The notes below the pieces were generated by a model. That model was not told the DNA's origin. It saw nothing but the letters and a program-made list of their open reading frames with translations, and did no database searches. Below are positions 10,001 through 17,954 of a DNA stretch of 31,266 nt, in pieces. The stretch is from DATBMY01 sp036554605. GTDB lineage: Bacteria > Acidobacteriota > Blastocatellia > UBA7656. Within the stretch, counting starts at the first letter, position 1, and every line of letters begins with the position of its first letter. The stretch lies in NCBI GenBank assembly GCA_036554605.1, contig DATBMY010000278.1, positions 1 to 31,266 on the forward strand. Reading direction: 5' to 3'. Both the position numbers and the translations under genes were made by a program.

Positions 10001-10469
10001 TCTCGACCGCGCGCTCGAACTTAATCCTTCGAGCGCGCGCGCCAACCACCTGCGCGGGCTCGCCTATCAGGCCAAGGGCGATCACCGGTCAGCCGCGCTC
10101 GCCTATCGCAAGGCGCTCCCGGATAAGAAGTATACGGAGAGCATCCCCTCGTTCTATCTGAATTTCGGCACCGCGCTCATGCAGGTCGGTTATTACGAAG
10201 AGGCGCTGCCGGTGCTCGAAGAATTCGCGCGCCTTTCGCCGAGGGAGTTCGACGCTCACTTCCATCTCGGGGTCTGTTACGAAATACTATCCGAGCGCCT
10301 GCTCGACGAGACTCTAGCGCGCCGGGCGGCCGACGAGCTGCGGATCGCTATCTCCATCAACCAGCGCCATGCGATGTCTCATTACTATCTGAGCAAGGCC
10401 TACCGCAGGCTTGACATGCAGGACCAGGCCGACGCCGCGTTTGAAATCTACGAGCGCCTTCTGCCGTAA
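7065..10469 (+). CDS. Fused membrane protein / spermidine-synthase-like domain / TPR protein
   Basis: 1134 residues in three parts. Residues 1-500 hold two related multi-helix membrane modules: SGMSGLVYQVVWVREL at about 26 and GVSGFIALSYEVIWSR at about 289 open the halves, suggesting duplication. Residues about 560-860 form an aminopropyltransferase-like Rossmann domain with VLLIGLGSG (622-630), VELE and DGRNF. Where spermidine synthases have the catalytic DSSDP-type motif, this protein reads SEPSNPW (696-702), so Glu697 and Asn700 replace the usual aspartates. Residues about 925-1134 carry tetratricopeptide repeats. Proteins called fused MFS/spermidine synthase are common in Acidobacteriota and relatives; their reaction is not established. 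Polyamine synthesis is doubtful given the substitutions; a membrane-linked SAM-type enzyme is an alternative. There is no clear ribosome-binding site. Confidence 0.82.
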   Translation: MAISKAARRADPQNTVWVILLCFFASGMSGLVYQVVWVRELVLVFGATTFAVSTVLTAFMGGLALGSFYFGRRSERISRPLRLYGILEIAIGLYGLAVPFIFALLPGLYHPFWQWLHLSFFALSIVRFVFAALVLILPTALMGATLPVLSNFYARDVGRVGLRVGSLYALNTFGAVLGASITGFLLIPVFGMRATTAVAAAINIMLGVVSLSVARAIGEGAKPQSDQPIEKAPAPGIVDVKGQREKRKLFAWSSLLPRAFRASRKSTPQRRAADRSRRLEIFTVLVAFGVSGFIALSYEVIWSRVLALIIGSSVYAFSIMLTTFLVGLAVGASVAARFVDRFRQPVLVFALLEVGIGITSLVGAYLFNDLPYIFVQVYRLVGSNSFELLLVARFLVSSFVMIVPTLLLGALFPLVVRIISRDETSMGRTVGTAYAANTVGSILGSFASGFVLVPWLGLLDSLRLCAALNFVVAAALFLVLRRGREPEAASGKGKRGRAYVRQPLKSQRLPALGITASALLIILIILFQPPWDSEVMSSAVYRYAPTMSNMTRQELFSFLKSGQGETLFYKEGITATVAVQRQQGGRVLKVNGKPEASTAGDMPTQILIGTLPLLAREKTDDVLLIGLGSGVTLGSIEQFPVSSVTCVELEPAVVEATRFFEDVNNRPLEDPRLHLVSNDGRNFIYTTDKKFDVIVSEPSNPWLTGVANLFTLEYFKRGADRLKQGGLFCQWLQIYEMVPEDVRTLVATFRAAFPYVYVFRGAEGDLMMLGSRDYRPLNIETINSHFKNEKVAADHRRISTASAADVISRLYLGPREVSAFSLGAPLNTDNNALIEFNAPRRVGAVEETIEQNRLQLLAHAASPLLYIEGFASYRPLSMPGQYTPSSRAEADFLIEAALGAVKRDDRDRARQLVGYSLEQAETAQAHSIMGELRLDAGDQTGAVEEWQASLLLDPNHFYSLINLGKLYLTNQEVEKGMLYLDRALELNPSSARANHLRGLAYQAKGDHRSAALAYRKALPDKKYTESIPSFYLNFGTALMQVGYYEEALPVLEEFARLSPREFDAHFHLGVCYEILSERLLDETLARRAADELRIAISINQRHAMSHYYLSKAYRRLDMQDQADAAFEIYERLLP

Positions 10470-10483
10470 GGGCGCCATAGAGA

Positions 10484-11617
10484 TCACATGACGGCGACCT
10501 CTAAACGATTCGCGTCGGCCATCATGTCGAAGAGGTTTTCGAGGCAGGCAAGCCGGCTCGGGTGCCAGGGGTCGAGCGCCTTTTCAAATATTGCCAGCGC
10601 GCGACGGTAAAGCCATTCCGCCTCGTCATACTTTTGCTGCCTGCTGTATAAAGCTGCGAGGCAGTTTATTGTAAAGGCGACCTCGAGGTTCATCTCCCCG
10701 AAGAGCTTCTCTTTGATCTCAAGCGCCCGCCGGTATAGCTGCTCGGCCCCCGCGTAATCGCCCCTGGCTTCCCGCACTGCCGCCAGATGGTTGAGGTTCA
10801 CCGCCACCTCGAAATGCTCGGCCCCATAAACCAGCGAGAATATTTCTATGGCCTGGCGATAGAGCGGCTCCGACTGCTCGTACTTGCCCTGACCGTCAAG
10901 CAGCATCGCCAGCGCCGCAATCTCTCTGGCCATATCGGGGTGGTTCGAGCCGACCGAGCGCGTTCTTATCTCTACTGAGCGGCGCGCGTAAGTCTCGCCT
11001 ACGGCAAATCGGCCGCGCGCCCGCTCGAGCCCTCCGAGGTTGTGATAGATAACGGCAAGCTCCGGGTGATCGGGACCTAGATGATACTCGGTTATGCCGA
11101 GCGCGCGGCGGTAAAGCGATTCCGCTTCGTCGAAACGGGCCATGTGCGTGTAGAGCATCCCAATGTTATTAAGCACGCCCGCCATCTCCAGGCTTTCGGC
11201 CCCGAATGACTGGTTGGCTATGGTGACGGCTTGCAGCAGTAAAAGCTCCGCTTTGTTGTACTGGCCGAGGGCGCGGCGGATTCTTCCAAGGTTCGTTAGC
11301 GAGCGCAATCGCAGCTCAAGATGATCCGTCTCGTCACACGCGGTTTTCGCCGTGATATTGACGGCCTTCTTGTAGAAATGCTCGGCGCGTATATAGTCGG
11401 ACCGGTCTTCATATATGGAGCCGAGGTCGTTGAGTATAACCGCTGTATCGGGCGATTCCGCGCCTTCGTATTCTTCCAAAAGCTTCAGCGAGCGTAGAAA
11501 CAGCGATTCGGCTCTTTCAATATCGCCGCTCGCATATGCCGCAACCGCCTCTTCGTATGTTCTAGCTGCCGCGCCCGTCTTATCAATCTCGCTTATAGAG
11601 TCTTCCGATATGGTCAT
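10484..11617 (-). CDS. Tetratricopeptide repeat protein (kinesin-light-chain type)
   Basis: 377 residues made almost wholly of 42-residue TPR_12/kinesin-light-chain-style repeats (patterns such as YDEAEWLYRRALAIFEKAL, with a spacing of 42 between AEXLYRRAL cores), about seven to eight copies. There is no signal peptide or catalytic domain, so it is probably a cytoplasmic scaffold. The ATG at 11617 (MTISEDS) is chosen; an earlier in-frame ATG at 11668 has no ribosome-binding site and overlaps a TAGAAT -10-like sequence at 11667-11672. The gene converges with the TPR-containing fusion gene across 14 bp, but its repeats are of a different type. Partners are unknown. Confidence 0.85.
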   Translation of the reverse strand: MTISEDSISEIDKTGAAARTYEEAVAAYASGDIERAESLFLRSLKLLEEYEGAESPDTAVILNDLGSIYEDRSDYIRAEHFYKKAVNITAKTACDETDHLELRLRSLTNLGRIRRALGQYNKAELLLLQAVTIANQSFGAESLEMAGVLNNIGMLYTHMARFDEAESLYRRALGITEYHLGPDHPELAVIYHNLGGLERARGRFAVGETYARRSVEIRTRSVGSNHPDMAREIAALAMLLDGQGKYEQSEPLYRQAIEIFSLVYGAEHFEVAVNLNHLAAVREARGDYAGAEQLYRRALEIKEKLFGEMNLEVAFTINCLAALYSRQQKYDEAEWLYRRALAIFEKALDPWHPSRLACLENLFDMMADANRLEVAVM

Positions 11618-11879
11618 ACTGTAATCCCGCCGTAATCTTGAGAATGAACCCGAAACACCGGCACGCATTCTATGAGCAGGTCATTTATTAATCATGAGGA
11701 TTCGGTAATGATGTTGTTACGCTTCGGTGACGGAGCCGTTTCTCGCCTCACGCATTACCGCTTGCCTTTTCCGAGAGATGATTTAAGCTATTGAAGCTGC
11801 AACTTTCCTGCTCCCGGGGCGTTCACTGTAGCAGCAAACGGATGCTTTCCCGATCCTCGAATCCCGGAAGGAGTCGCGA

Positions 11880-12911
11880 ATGACAGGCTCCAGAAAAATG
11901 GCGCTGTTTGTAGCCACCATACTTATGCTTTCCCATGCGACGGCCGCGCGCGGCGGCCCCGCCAAGGAGAAATCGGCGCTTGAGCGATTGCTAAAAGGGC
12001 CGAAGGTAATAAATATAATCGACGATTTCCTCGCCTTCTGGAACCATGCCAGGGATAAACCGCTCAGGCTTCAGCGGATCTTCTGGAAACGGCTCGTGGA
12101 GGATAAGCACCGGGACTTTTTCGAGCGCGCGGTCTATAGAAACGCCGACGCCAAGCAACGCCGGGTCATGCTTGAAGAGTTCCTCACCAGAATTCCTCCG
12201 CAGGTCGAGGCCATTCGCGAGTTTAACGGCACGGTTCATAACAGCATAAGCGAGGCCCTGGTCCACTTCCGCGAGCACCGCTTTCACGATTACCGCCACC
12301 AGCGCGATATATTCATCGGCTTCAGCTTCTTCAGGTTTGACGGCGCGGTCCGCCCCGTAGGAAACGATAACGGCATACCGGACACGCTATGCCTGGGCGC
12401 GGAGGTGCTGGCCGGCTATACGCCCGAAGAAGTCCGCATAGCCATCATTCACGAATTCTTTCACCTCTATCACTTCAGCTTCCTTTTCCAGCAGCCTTCG
12501 ACCTTCGACTTCCGCGCGCCGCACATCCCGCTGATGATCGAAGGGCTGGCCGTCGCCGGGAGCGAAGAGGTCTTTCCGTTCCAGCCGCGAGAGCATTACC
12601 TGCACTTCTCGGAAGTGGAGCTTGCTACGCAGCAACGCAATCTGGTCGCGAGCGCCGCGCGCTATCTCAGCCTTGTCAAGCGTGACGCGCCTCCGGCCGA
12701 GTACGAGCGGTGGTTCGCCAAGAGCTGGTCGGCGGATATCCCCTCGCGCGGCGGATACCTGCTCGGCTACGAGGTCGCCCGGCGGCTGACGACCAGGTAT
12801 ACCCTCGAACAGCTGGTGCGTATGACGCCCGCCGAGCTGGGCGAGCACGCCGAAGAGCAGCTGGGCACTATGTCGGGCGACCGCGTGCTGCTTTACGCAA
12901 ACTCCAATTGA
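11880..12911 (+). CDS. Putative secreted HExxH zinc metallopeptidase
   Basis: 343 residues. A signal peptide (KMALFVATILMLSHATAARG) is followed by a soluble domain. His191-Glu192-Phe-Phe-His195 (IIHEFFHLYHF) is a zinc-binding HExxH helix, and Glu221 in PLMIEGLAVAGSE, 26 residues later, is a plausible third ligand, giving a gluzincin layout. The combination of LGAEVLAGYTPEEV before the helix and EGLA after it resembles predicted Zn-dependent proteases of the DUF2268 kind, but I cannot confirm the family. The ATG is preceded by GGAAGGAG at good spacing. The 211-bp region upstream shows no obvious promoter. It is a separate unit from the acyl-CoA dehydrogenase, which has its own promoter. Confidence 0.68.
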   Translation: MTGSRKMALFVATILMLSHATAARGGPAKEKSALERLLKGPKVINIIDDFLAFWNHARDKPLRLQRIFWKRLVEDKHRDFFERAVYRNADAKQRRVMLEEFLTRIPPQVEAIREFNGTVHNSISEALVHFREHRFHDYRHQRDIFIGFSFFRFDGAVRPVGNDNGIPDTLCLGAEVLAGYTPEEVRIAIIHEFFHLYHFSFLFQQPSTFDFRAPHIPLMIEGLAVAGSEEVFPFQPREHYLHFSEVELATQQRNLVASAARYLSLVKRDAPPAEYERWFAKSWSADIPSRGGYLLGYEVARRLTTRYTLEQLVRMTPAELGEHAEEQLGTMSGDRVLLYANSN

Positions 12912-12960
12912 AGAATAGCCGGCCGCAAAAACTTGCCGCGCCCGGGTCTTCAACTACGAT

Positions 12961-12990
12961 TTGACGGCCGCGATGGCCGCCTTATAAAAT
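12961..12990 (+). promoter_or_regulatory. Sigma70-like promoter for the acyl-CoA dehydrogenase
   Basis: TTGACG (12961-12966) is followed by TATAAA (12983-12988, 16-nt spacer) or TAAAAT (12985-12990, 18-nt spacer). Both hexamers match consensus at five of six positions. Transcription would begin about 30 nt before the GTG at 13027. This is among the best promoters in the window. Confidence 0.65.
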
Positions 12991-13026
12991 CCGCTGCTCA
13001 TATCCCGCTAGAAGGAGATTCAATAA

Positions 13027-14184
13027 GTGGACGAGCTTTTAACCAAACAGAACATCCATTACCGCGAGCTCGCGCGCGAGATCGCCCGCAATTACGTCAA
13101 ACCTGTGGCCGCCGAGCTGGACCGTACGGGCGAGTATCCATGGAGCGTTATAAACGCCTTGAAGGAAGCCGGGTTGATGGGGCTGTGGATACCGAAGGAT
13201 TACGGCGGAGCGGGCGCGGGATTGCTGAACCTTTGCATAGTGGTCGAAGAGATATCGCGGGCCTGTGGCGGTATAGGCTGCACCTACGTCGTAAACGCGC
13301 TGGGGTCGTTGCCGCTCGTGGTGGGCGGCACCGACGAGCAGAAGCAGAAATACCTGCCCGATATCGCCTCGGGCAAAAGGCTGATCGCCTTCTGCCTTTC
13401 GGAAAAGGATGCCGGCTCTGACGCCGGAAGCCTCAAGACCCGCGCCGAGCGCGACGGCGACGATTACGTCATCACCGGCGATAAGAAGTGGACGACTAAC
13501 GGCGCGGCCGCGAGCATATACACCGTATTTGCGACCGTCAACCCGGAGCGAGGCACGCGCGGCGTCACCGGCTTTATTGTCGAGCGCGAACAGCCGGGCT
13601 TCGAGCTTGGCAAACGCGAAGACCTCATGGGCATACGCTGCGTGCCGGTCAACGAGACGCACTTCCGAGGGGTGCGCGTGCCGGCATCCGATATGCTTGG
13701 CGGGCGCGAGGGCCAGGGCTTCAAACATGCGATGATGACGCTCGACGTGGCCCGGCCGTTTGTCGCCGCGCAGGGTCTTGGGATAGCGCAGGGCGCTTTA
13801 GACCTCGCGCTCGAATACACCAAGAAGCGGCAGCAGTTCGGCCAGTCTATAGCTTCGTTCCAGGCCGTACAGTTTATGCTCGCCGACATGGCTACGCAGG
13901 TCGAAGCCGCGCGCCAGCTGGTTTATGCGGCGGCCCGAGCAGTCGACGCGGGCGTGAAAGATGTATCGAAGCTATCGGCCATGTCGAAGGTCTTTGCCAC
14001 CGACACGGCGATGGCGGTCTCTACCGACGCCGTCCAGTTGTTCGGCGGCTACGGCTACTGCCGCGATTACCCCATAGAAAAATTCATGCGCGATGCCAAG
14101 ATCACGCAGATTTACGAGGGGACTAACCAGATACAGCGCATGGTCATAGGGCGCTCGCTCATACGCGAAAGCGCGTCGGCTTAG
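13027..14184 (+). CDS. Acyl-CoA dehydrogenase
   Basis: 385 residues, the normal length for the family, starting at GTG with AGAAGGAGA about 8 nt upstream. Visible landmarks are the FAD/substrate segment AFCLSEKDAGSD at 121-132, WTTNG at 155-159, the arginine-rich tetramer segment KKRQQFGQSI at 266-275, QLFGGYGY at 337-344, and the catalytic base Glu364 in IYEGTNQIQR. This is the pattern of short-chain (butyryl-CoA-type) dehydrogenases, which oxidise acyl-CoA to 2-enoyl-CoA and pass electrons to ETF. The chain-length preference cannot be set from sequence alone. It appears to be a single-gene unit, with its own promoter and a strong terminator after the stop. Isoleucine is ATA at 13 of 21 positions. 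Confidence 0.95.
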   Translation: MDELLTKQNIHYRELAREIARNYVKPVAAELDRTGEYPWSVINALKEAGLMGLWIPKDYGGAGAGLLNLCIVVEEISRACGGIGCTYVVNALGSLPLVVGGTDEQKQKYLPDIASGKRLIAFCLSEKDAGSDAGSLKTRAERDGDDYVITGDKKWTTNGAAASIYTVFATVNPERGTRGVTGFIVEREQPGFELGKREDLMGIRCVPVNETHFRGVRVPASDMLGGREGQGFKHAMMTLDVARPFVAAQGLGIAQGALDLALEYTKKRQQFGQSIASFQAVQFMLADMATQVEAARQLVYAAARAVDAGVKDVSKLSAMSKVFATDTAMAVSTDAVQLFGGYGYCRDYPIEKFMRDAKITQIYEGTNQIQRMVIGRSLIRESASA

Positions 14185-14208
14185 CGCGCGTCAATCCTTT
14201 CTTGAAGT

Positions 14209-14243
14209 AAAGAGGGCAGCTTATTTCACCTGCCCTCTTTTTA
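14209..14243 (+). terminator. Rho-independent terminator after the acyl-CoA dehydrogenase
   Basis: AGAGGGCAG (14211-14219) and CTGCCCTCT (14230-14238) form a 9-bp perfect stem with a 10-nt loop, followed by TTTTTATTT. It ends 25 nt after the dehydrogenase stop. The left flank is also A-rich, so it may weakly stop the opposing gene as well. Confidence 0.9.
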
Positions 14244-14270
14244 TTTCCAGCGAAGTAATCCTTGATAGCC

Positions 14271-15875
14271 TCACCGCTGTTTTGGCTTGCCGTTCTTATC
14301 GTCGGCTATGTCGCGCGCGACCGGGTGGACCGCCCGGTTGCGCGCGGGCCGCACCTTTGCGCCGGGACGCGCGACGCTGAAGGGTCTGGCCTTCTCTTTT
14401 GCCGCGCCCGAATCGGTGCCTACCATCGCCGGGTCTACCACGCTCGACGCGGCGGTCTGGGGCGAGTAGTCGTCGGCGTATAAACCATCCTCCGTATCTC
14501 GCCAGGTGTAGAAGTTCGTGATCGACTGCGAGAGTTGCAGGCTGAAGTCGCACGACTTCGCGCCGTCCTTGGTCCAGGGATTGCCGGGCGCGTCAAACGG
14601 CTCGCCGCACCGGATGTTCTGGAACCAGCGCATCCATCCTCCATACCATGTGCCGGTGAACCCGGCAGGCGGCGGCTGGTTTACCGGGGAGCCTACGGGC
14701 GGGATGGCATTGGAAGGCTGAAATGTCGGGTTGGCCGGTGATAGCGCCGGGACCTCGGCCGTCATGTGACAGCTCATGCAGGAGCTCTTCGGATTATCCA
14801 CGGGGCCGTTTAACCGGCCGTTCCATCCCAGATGCGTCGGCGGAAGCTCCTGCGTGTTCGGATTGATGGAGGTCTCTTTCAGGTTAGGATTTATCTTTGT
14901 CACGCTCGGCGTAGGGTTGGTGTAAGTGTCATCCGTGACTTGCGGATCGTTGCCCCACATGATGCCTACCGGGACGAGGTTCGTCCAGGCCGCCTTGCCG
15001 GTCACCTGCCCGTTGTATTGAAACGTCCCGAATAGCCAGCCCGTCGGGGCACGATTGTCTTTTATCGCTATGTCCATCTGGATCAGCGAAACGGTGCGGA
15101 ACGAGCGATTCGACGATTTATAGACATCGGTTATGTAGCCCGTCCATTGCACAGGGTTTGAAAGGCTCGGCACCTGGTCCGTGGGCACGTCGACAAACAA
15201 CAGCTTGAATATGACCGCGCCCTCCGGAAATCCTCCCTGCGGTGCCGTCGTGAAGCTCGGGTCGGGATTCATATGGTCAGCCCATACGCGCCCTATGGCG
15301 TAGCCCGCGAATTCATTGAAAAAGCCGACCGCATAAGTCTGCCCGCCCTGGTAGCTCTGGGTCGGGGCGAGCTGGTAGGGCTGCACCGCCGCCTCTTTCG
15401 TCAGCCCATGGACGCCCTCGCGCCCGCTCGGCCCATAATGCTGCCACGGTATGTGATACCACTTGCGCACATTGTTGCTTTGTACGCGGAAATCGTTTTC
15501 GAAGCCCCCGCTCGTGATGTTGCCCTCGAAGCAGTAGTCGCGCACCGCGAGCATGTAGTCTCTCCAGGCGCTGAAGTCCGCGGTGAACGGCCTGGACGGA
15601 AGCTTGGAGAAGAAGGCGGGCACCCGGCTTTTTGGCGGGCGCGCCTTCGGATAATCCTGGCTCAATTCAAAGACCGGCCCGGTGTAGCTCGAAGGCCCGG
15701 GCAAGTAACCGAAATCCGGGAATGGTTTCTGCGCAGCCGCCGTAGCCTGCGCTGCCGCGGCCGTAGCCGATCTCTCAGGCCCGTGACTCGCAAGCGCAAC
15801 AAGAACTGGAAAGATCAAAAGTAGTAAAAGTGACAAACGTCTTTTTAGCGAAGCTTTCTGGTGCGGGTGAGACAT
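14271..15875 (-). CDS. Exported single-heme cytochrome-like protein of unknown function
   Basis: 534 residues from the ATG at 15875, which has AAGGAGG about 6 nt upstream; an earlier in-frame ATG at 15947 lacks such a site. A signal sequence (KRRLSLLLLLIFPVLVALAS) predicts export. One c-type heme motif, CMSCH, is at 366-370 within a conserved-looking stretch LNGPVDNPKSSCMSCH; other memorable segments are WYHIPWQHYGPSGREG (139-154) and PVGIMWGNDP (302-311). From memory these belong to a widespread uncharacterised monoheme family, but I cannot name it. The gene follows the ACIII-like operon in the same direction but has its own promoter. It could be an electron acceptor for that complex, a role otherwise missing here; that is only inference. 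Confidence 0.72.
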   Translation of the reverse strand: MSHPHQKASLKRRLSLLLLLIFPVLVALASHGPERSATAAAAQATAAAQKPFPDFGYLPGPSSYTGPVFELSQDYPKARPPKSRVPAFFSKLPSRPFTADFSAWRDYMLAVRDYCFEGNITSGGFENDFRVQSNNVRKWYHIPWQHYGPSGREGVHGLTKEAAVQPYQLAPTQSYQGGQTYAVGFFNEFAGYAIGRVWADHMNPDPSFTTAPQGGFPEGAVIFKLLFVDVPTDQVPSLSNPVQWTGYITDVYKSSNRSFRTVSLIQMDIAIKDNRAPTGWLFGTFQYNGQVTGKAAWTNLVPVGIMWGNDPQVTDDTYTNPTPSVTKINPNLKETSINPNTQELPPTHLGWNGRLNGPVDNPKSSCMSCHMTAEVPALSPANPTFQPSNAIPPVGSPVNQPPPAGFTGTWYGGWMRWFQNIRCGEPFDAPGNPWTKDGAKSCDFSLQLSQSITNFYTWRDTEDGLYADDYSPQTAASSVVDPAMVGTDSGAAKEKARPFSVARPGAKVRPARNRAVHPVARDIADDKNGKPKQR

Positions 15876-16041
15876 TGCTTCCTCCTTAAGGGTGGTTGAT
15901 CGGTTGACTACGGCGGCCGCCGGGGCAGACGGCCGTTTTTGTGGCATTTGCGCTCAGGGCGTATCCTGGCAACTGTGAGCCGCTGTACTTGTTGAAATCC
16001 TTTGAGGAGCCAGCAGGCGCGCCAGCGCTGCCGACCGCCGA

Positions 16042-16070
16042 GTTATATGGCTTCCATTACAGAAAGTCAA
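16042..16070 (-). promoter_or_regulatory. Strong sigma70-like promoter for the single-heme protein gene
   Basis: On the minus strand TTGACT (16065-16070), a 17-nt spacer and TATAAC (16042-16047) each match consensus at five of six. Transcription would start near 16035, giving an unusually long leader of about 160 nt before the ATG at 15875. The leader contains a GC-rich inverted repeat (ACGGCCGT...GGCCGCCGT). Confidence 0.68.
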
Positions 16071-16108
16071 GCGTTATCTAAGATACAACGGGCGGGAATG
16101 GAGAAATA

Positions 16109-16603
16109 TCATGCGGCGTTTTCGTCAATGAGGCTGGCCGCCCGGTCGCGGTAATCGTCCCGGACCACGACGACGATGCGGCCGTCGGCCACATGCCTGC
16201 CATAATCACCCGGCGGGACCGCTCGCCCGAGACGGGCCTCGTAGATCATTCGACAGAGCGTTCCCAGCATTGCGCCGAGCGCCGTTAGCTCAAACACTAT
16301 TATCCCAAAGGGCCACGGCGCTATTATGGGCATCCCGCCCGTGACCAGGCCGACGCTTTGGGAAGTAAAGGTAGTGAGCGTTATCGCGGTTGCAGCGCCA
16401 AGCAAGCTACCTAGAATAGCATATAGAGGTATGCGGCTTTTTGTAGTCGAAACCTCTCCGGTTTCTTCCAGCATCAGGGGCTCGGCCGAGAGAACCTCGA
16501 TAGCATGCCGGGGCACGTCGCCCGCCGCCAGCCGCCGTATGGCTTCCCGAGCGTCGTCTCTCGTATCGAACAGGGCAACGAAATCTCCGGTCTGATCCAT
16601 CAT
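16109..16603 (-). CDS. actD: ActD-like membrane subunit (DUF3341) of ACIII-like complex
   Basis: 164 residues from ATG 16603, with GGGGAGA about 8 nt upstream; the start lies 4 nt after the actC stop. The N-terminal half (FVALFDTRDDAREAIRRL...IEVLSAEP) matches the DUF3341 soluble domain. Two hydrophobic segments follow: IPLYAILGSLLGAATAITL, and one around PWPFGIIVFELTALGAMLG. ActD is a two-helix membrane subunit that packs against ActC in alternative complex III, which oxidises quinol and reduces a cytochrome or oxidase. It holds no cofactor. It is the last clear subunit gene of this operon; no actE or actF follows. Confidence 0.83.
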   Translation of the reverse strand: MMDQTGDFVALFDTRDDAREAIRRLAAGDVPRHAIEVLSAEPLMLEETGEVSTTKSRIPLYAILGSLLGAATAITLTTFTSQSVGLVTGGMPIIAPWPFGIIVFELTALGAMLGTLCRMIYEARLGRAVPPGDYGRHVADGRIVVVVRDDYRDRAASLIDENAA

Positions 16604-16607
16604 TGTC

Positions 16608-17951
16608 TCAATCTCCCCGCACAAGCGCCGGGTCAGTCGCCCCGGTCGTTCGCCCCTCGCCCGCCCGGTGCCGGACACCTTCCTTGTACTCCCAGATGGC
16701 TATTATCGGAAAGAGCTTTGTGAAGATGGCGTAGAGCAGCACGAAGTAAGCGACCGCGCCCGCCGTCAGCATTATCTCTACCCAGGTCGGCGAGTAATCG
16801 CCCCAGTTGAACGTCAGCCGCGGGTGCGCGAGCGTAGGCACTATTATTAATAACCGCTCAAGCCACATGCCTATGATGACGAGCGCCGACGCAATGACCG
16901 TGCCCGCTATGGTCCTGAGCCTCTTTATAGCCAGCAGCGGCGCGGGGATGATAAAACAGCAGACTATCATCGCCCAGAACATGACCGCGTACTGTCCGCT
17001 CACCTTCGAGCGAAAGACCGCCATCTCCGCCGGCTCGTTGCCGTACCACGTAGTCAGGTATTCGGCGAAGGTGAAGTAGAACCATATAAGGCTCATCGTC
17101 AAAAGCAGCAGCCCGAGATTATTGAAGTGGACCGCGCGCAGGTATTGCTCCAGGCGAAAGACGCGCCTTATGACCGCCATCGCGATGATCAGCGCGGCGA
17201 TGCCCGAGAATATCGCGCCCGCGACAAAATACGGTCCGAACATAGTCGAGTGCCACATCGGCCTTATCGCCATGGCGAAGTCCCATGAAACTATCGTGTG
17301 GACCGAGACCGCGACGGGGATGATTATCACGGCCATCACCCGCACCGCGCGTTCGAGGCGATCCCATTGCAGATGGGTGCCGCGCCACCCCAATGCAAGC
17401 GCCCTGTAGATGCGGCGGCGAAACCCGGCGGCCCGGTCGCGCATCAATGCGAGGTCTGGAATGAGCGGCAGGTAGAGATATATGAGCGAGCCTAACAGGT
17501 ATGTGTTTATGGCGAAGAAATCCCACAGCAGCGGCGAGCGAAAATTCGGCCAGAGCCCTCGCTCGTTTGGATAGGGTGCGAGCCAGTAGAAAAGCCACGG
17601 CCGCCCGAGATGTATGATCGGCCATAGCCCTCCTATCATCAGCGCAAAGACCGTTATTGCTTCGGCGCACCTCGTCACGGGCCGTCGCCACTCGGCGCCC
17701 GTCACTCGCAGTATCGCCGATATCAGCGTGCCCGCGTGCGATATGCCTATCCAGAAGACAAAGTTCGTAATGTCGAACGCCCAGTAGACGGGCCGGTTCA
17801 ACCCCCACACGCCTATGCCGTGCGTCACCTGATAAACGAAAGCGCCGATTGCCGCGGCCAGCACCGCCGCGCTTGCCCCTACCGTGACGTACCACCAGCG
17901 CCCCGTCCTCGCGAGCGGGGTGAGCAGGTCCGAATTGATCTTCGCATCCAT
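16608..17951 (-). CDS. actC: ActC-like NrfD/PsrC-family quinol-binding membrane subunit
   Basis: 447 residues with about ten predicted transmembrane helices (first near 18-41, last near 394-424), as in ActC and ActF of alternative complex III and longer than the eight-helix PsrC. The early segment containing FWIGISHAGTLISAILR (helix 2, with His73) is characteristic of this family and lies near the quinone site. It anchors the Fe-S subunit on the periplasmic side. The ATG at 17951 has no purine-rich Shine-Dalgarno sequence: the bases just upstream are the C-rich arm of repeat copy B, starting 3 nt away. The next gene, actD, starts 4 nt after its stop. Confidence 0.9.
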   Translation of the reverse strand: MDAKINSDLLTPLARTGRWWYVTVGASAAVLAAAIGAFVYQVTHGIGVWGLNRPVYWAFDITNFVFWIGISHAGTLISAILRVTGAEWRRPVTRCAEAITVFALMIGGLWPIIHLGRPWLFYWLAPYPNERGLWPNFRSPLLWDFFAINTYLLGSLIYLYLPLIPDLALMRDRAAGFRRRIYRALALGWRGTHLQWDRLERAVRVMAVIIIPVAVSVHTIVSWDFAMAIRPMWHSTMFGPYFVAGAIFSGIAALIIAMAVIRRVFRLEQYLRAVHFNNLGLLLLTMSLIWFYFTFAEYLTTWYGNEPAEMAVFRSKVSGQYAVMFWAMIVCCFIIPAPLLAIKRLRTIAGTVIASALVIIGMWLERLLIIVPTLAHPRLTFNWGDYSPTWVEIMLTAGAVAYFVLLYAIFTKLFPIIAIWEYKEGVRHRAGEGRTTGATDPALVRGD

Positions 17952-17954
17952 CTG

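Noticed and set aside
15912..15943. GC-rich hairpin followed by GTTTTTG on the plus strand
   Set aside because: It looks like an intrinsic terminator, but no plus-strand gene leads into it; it lies in the leader of a minus-strand gene.
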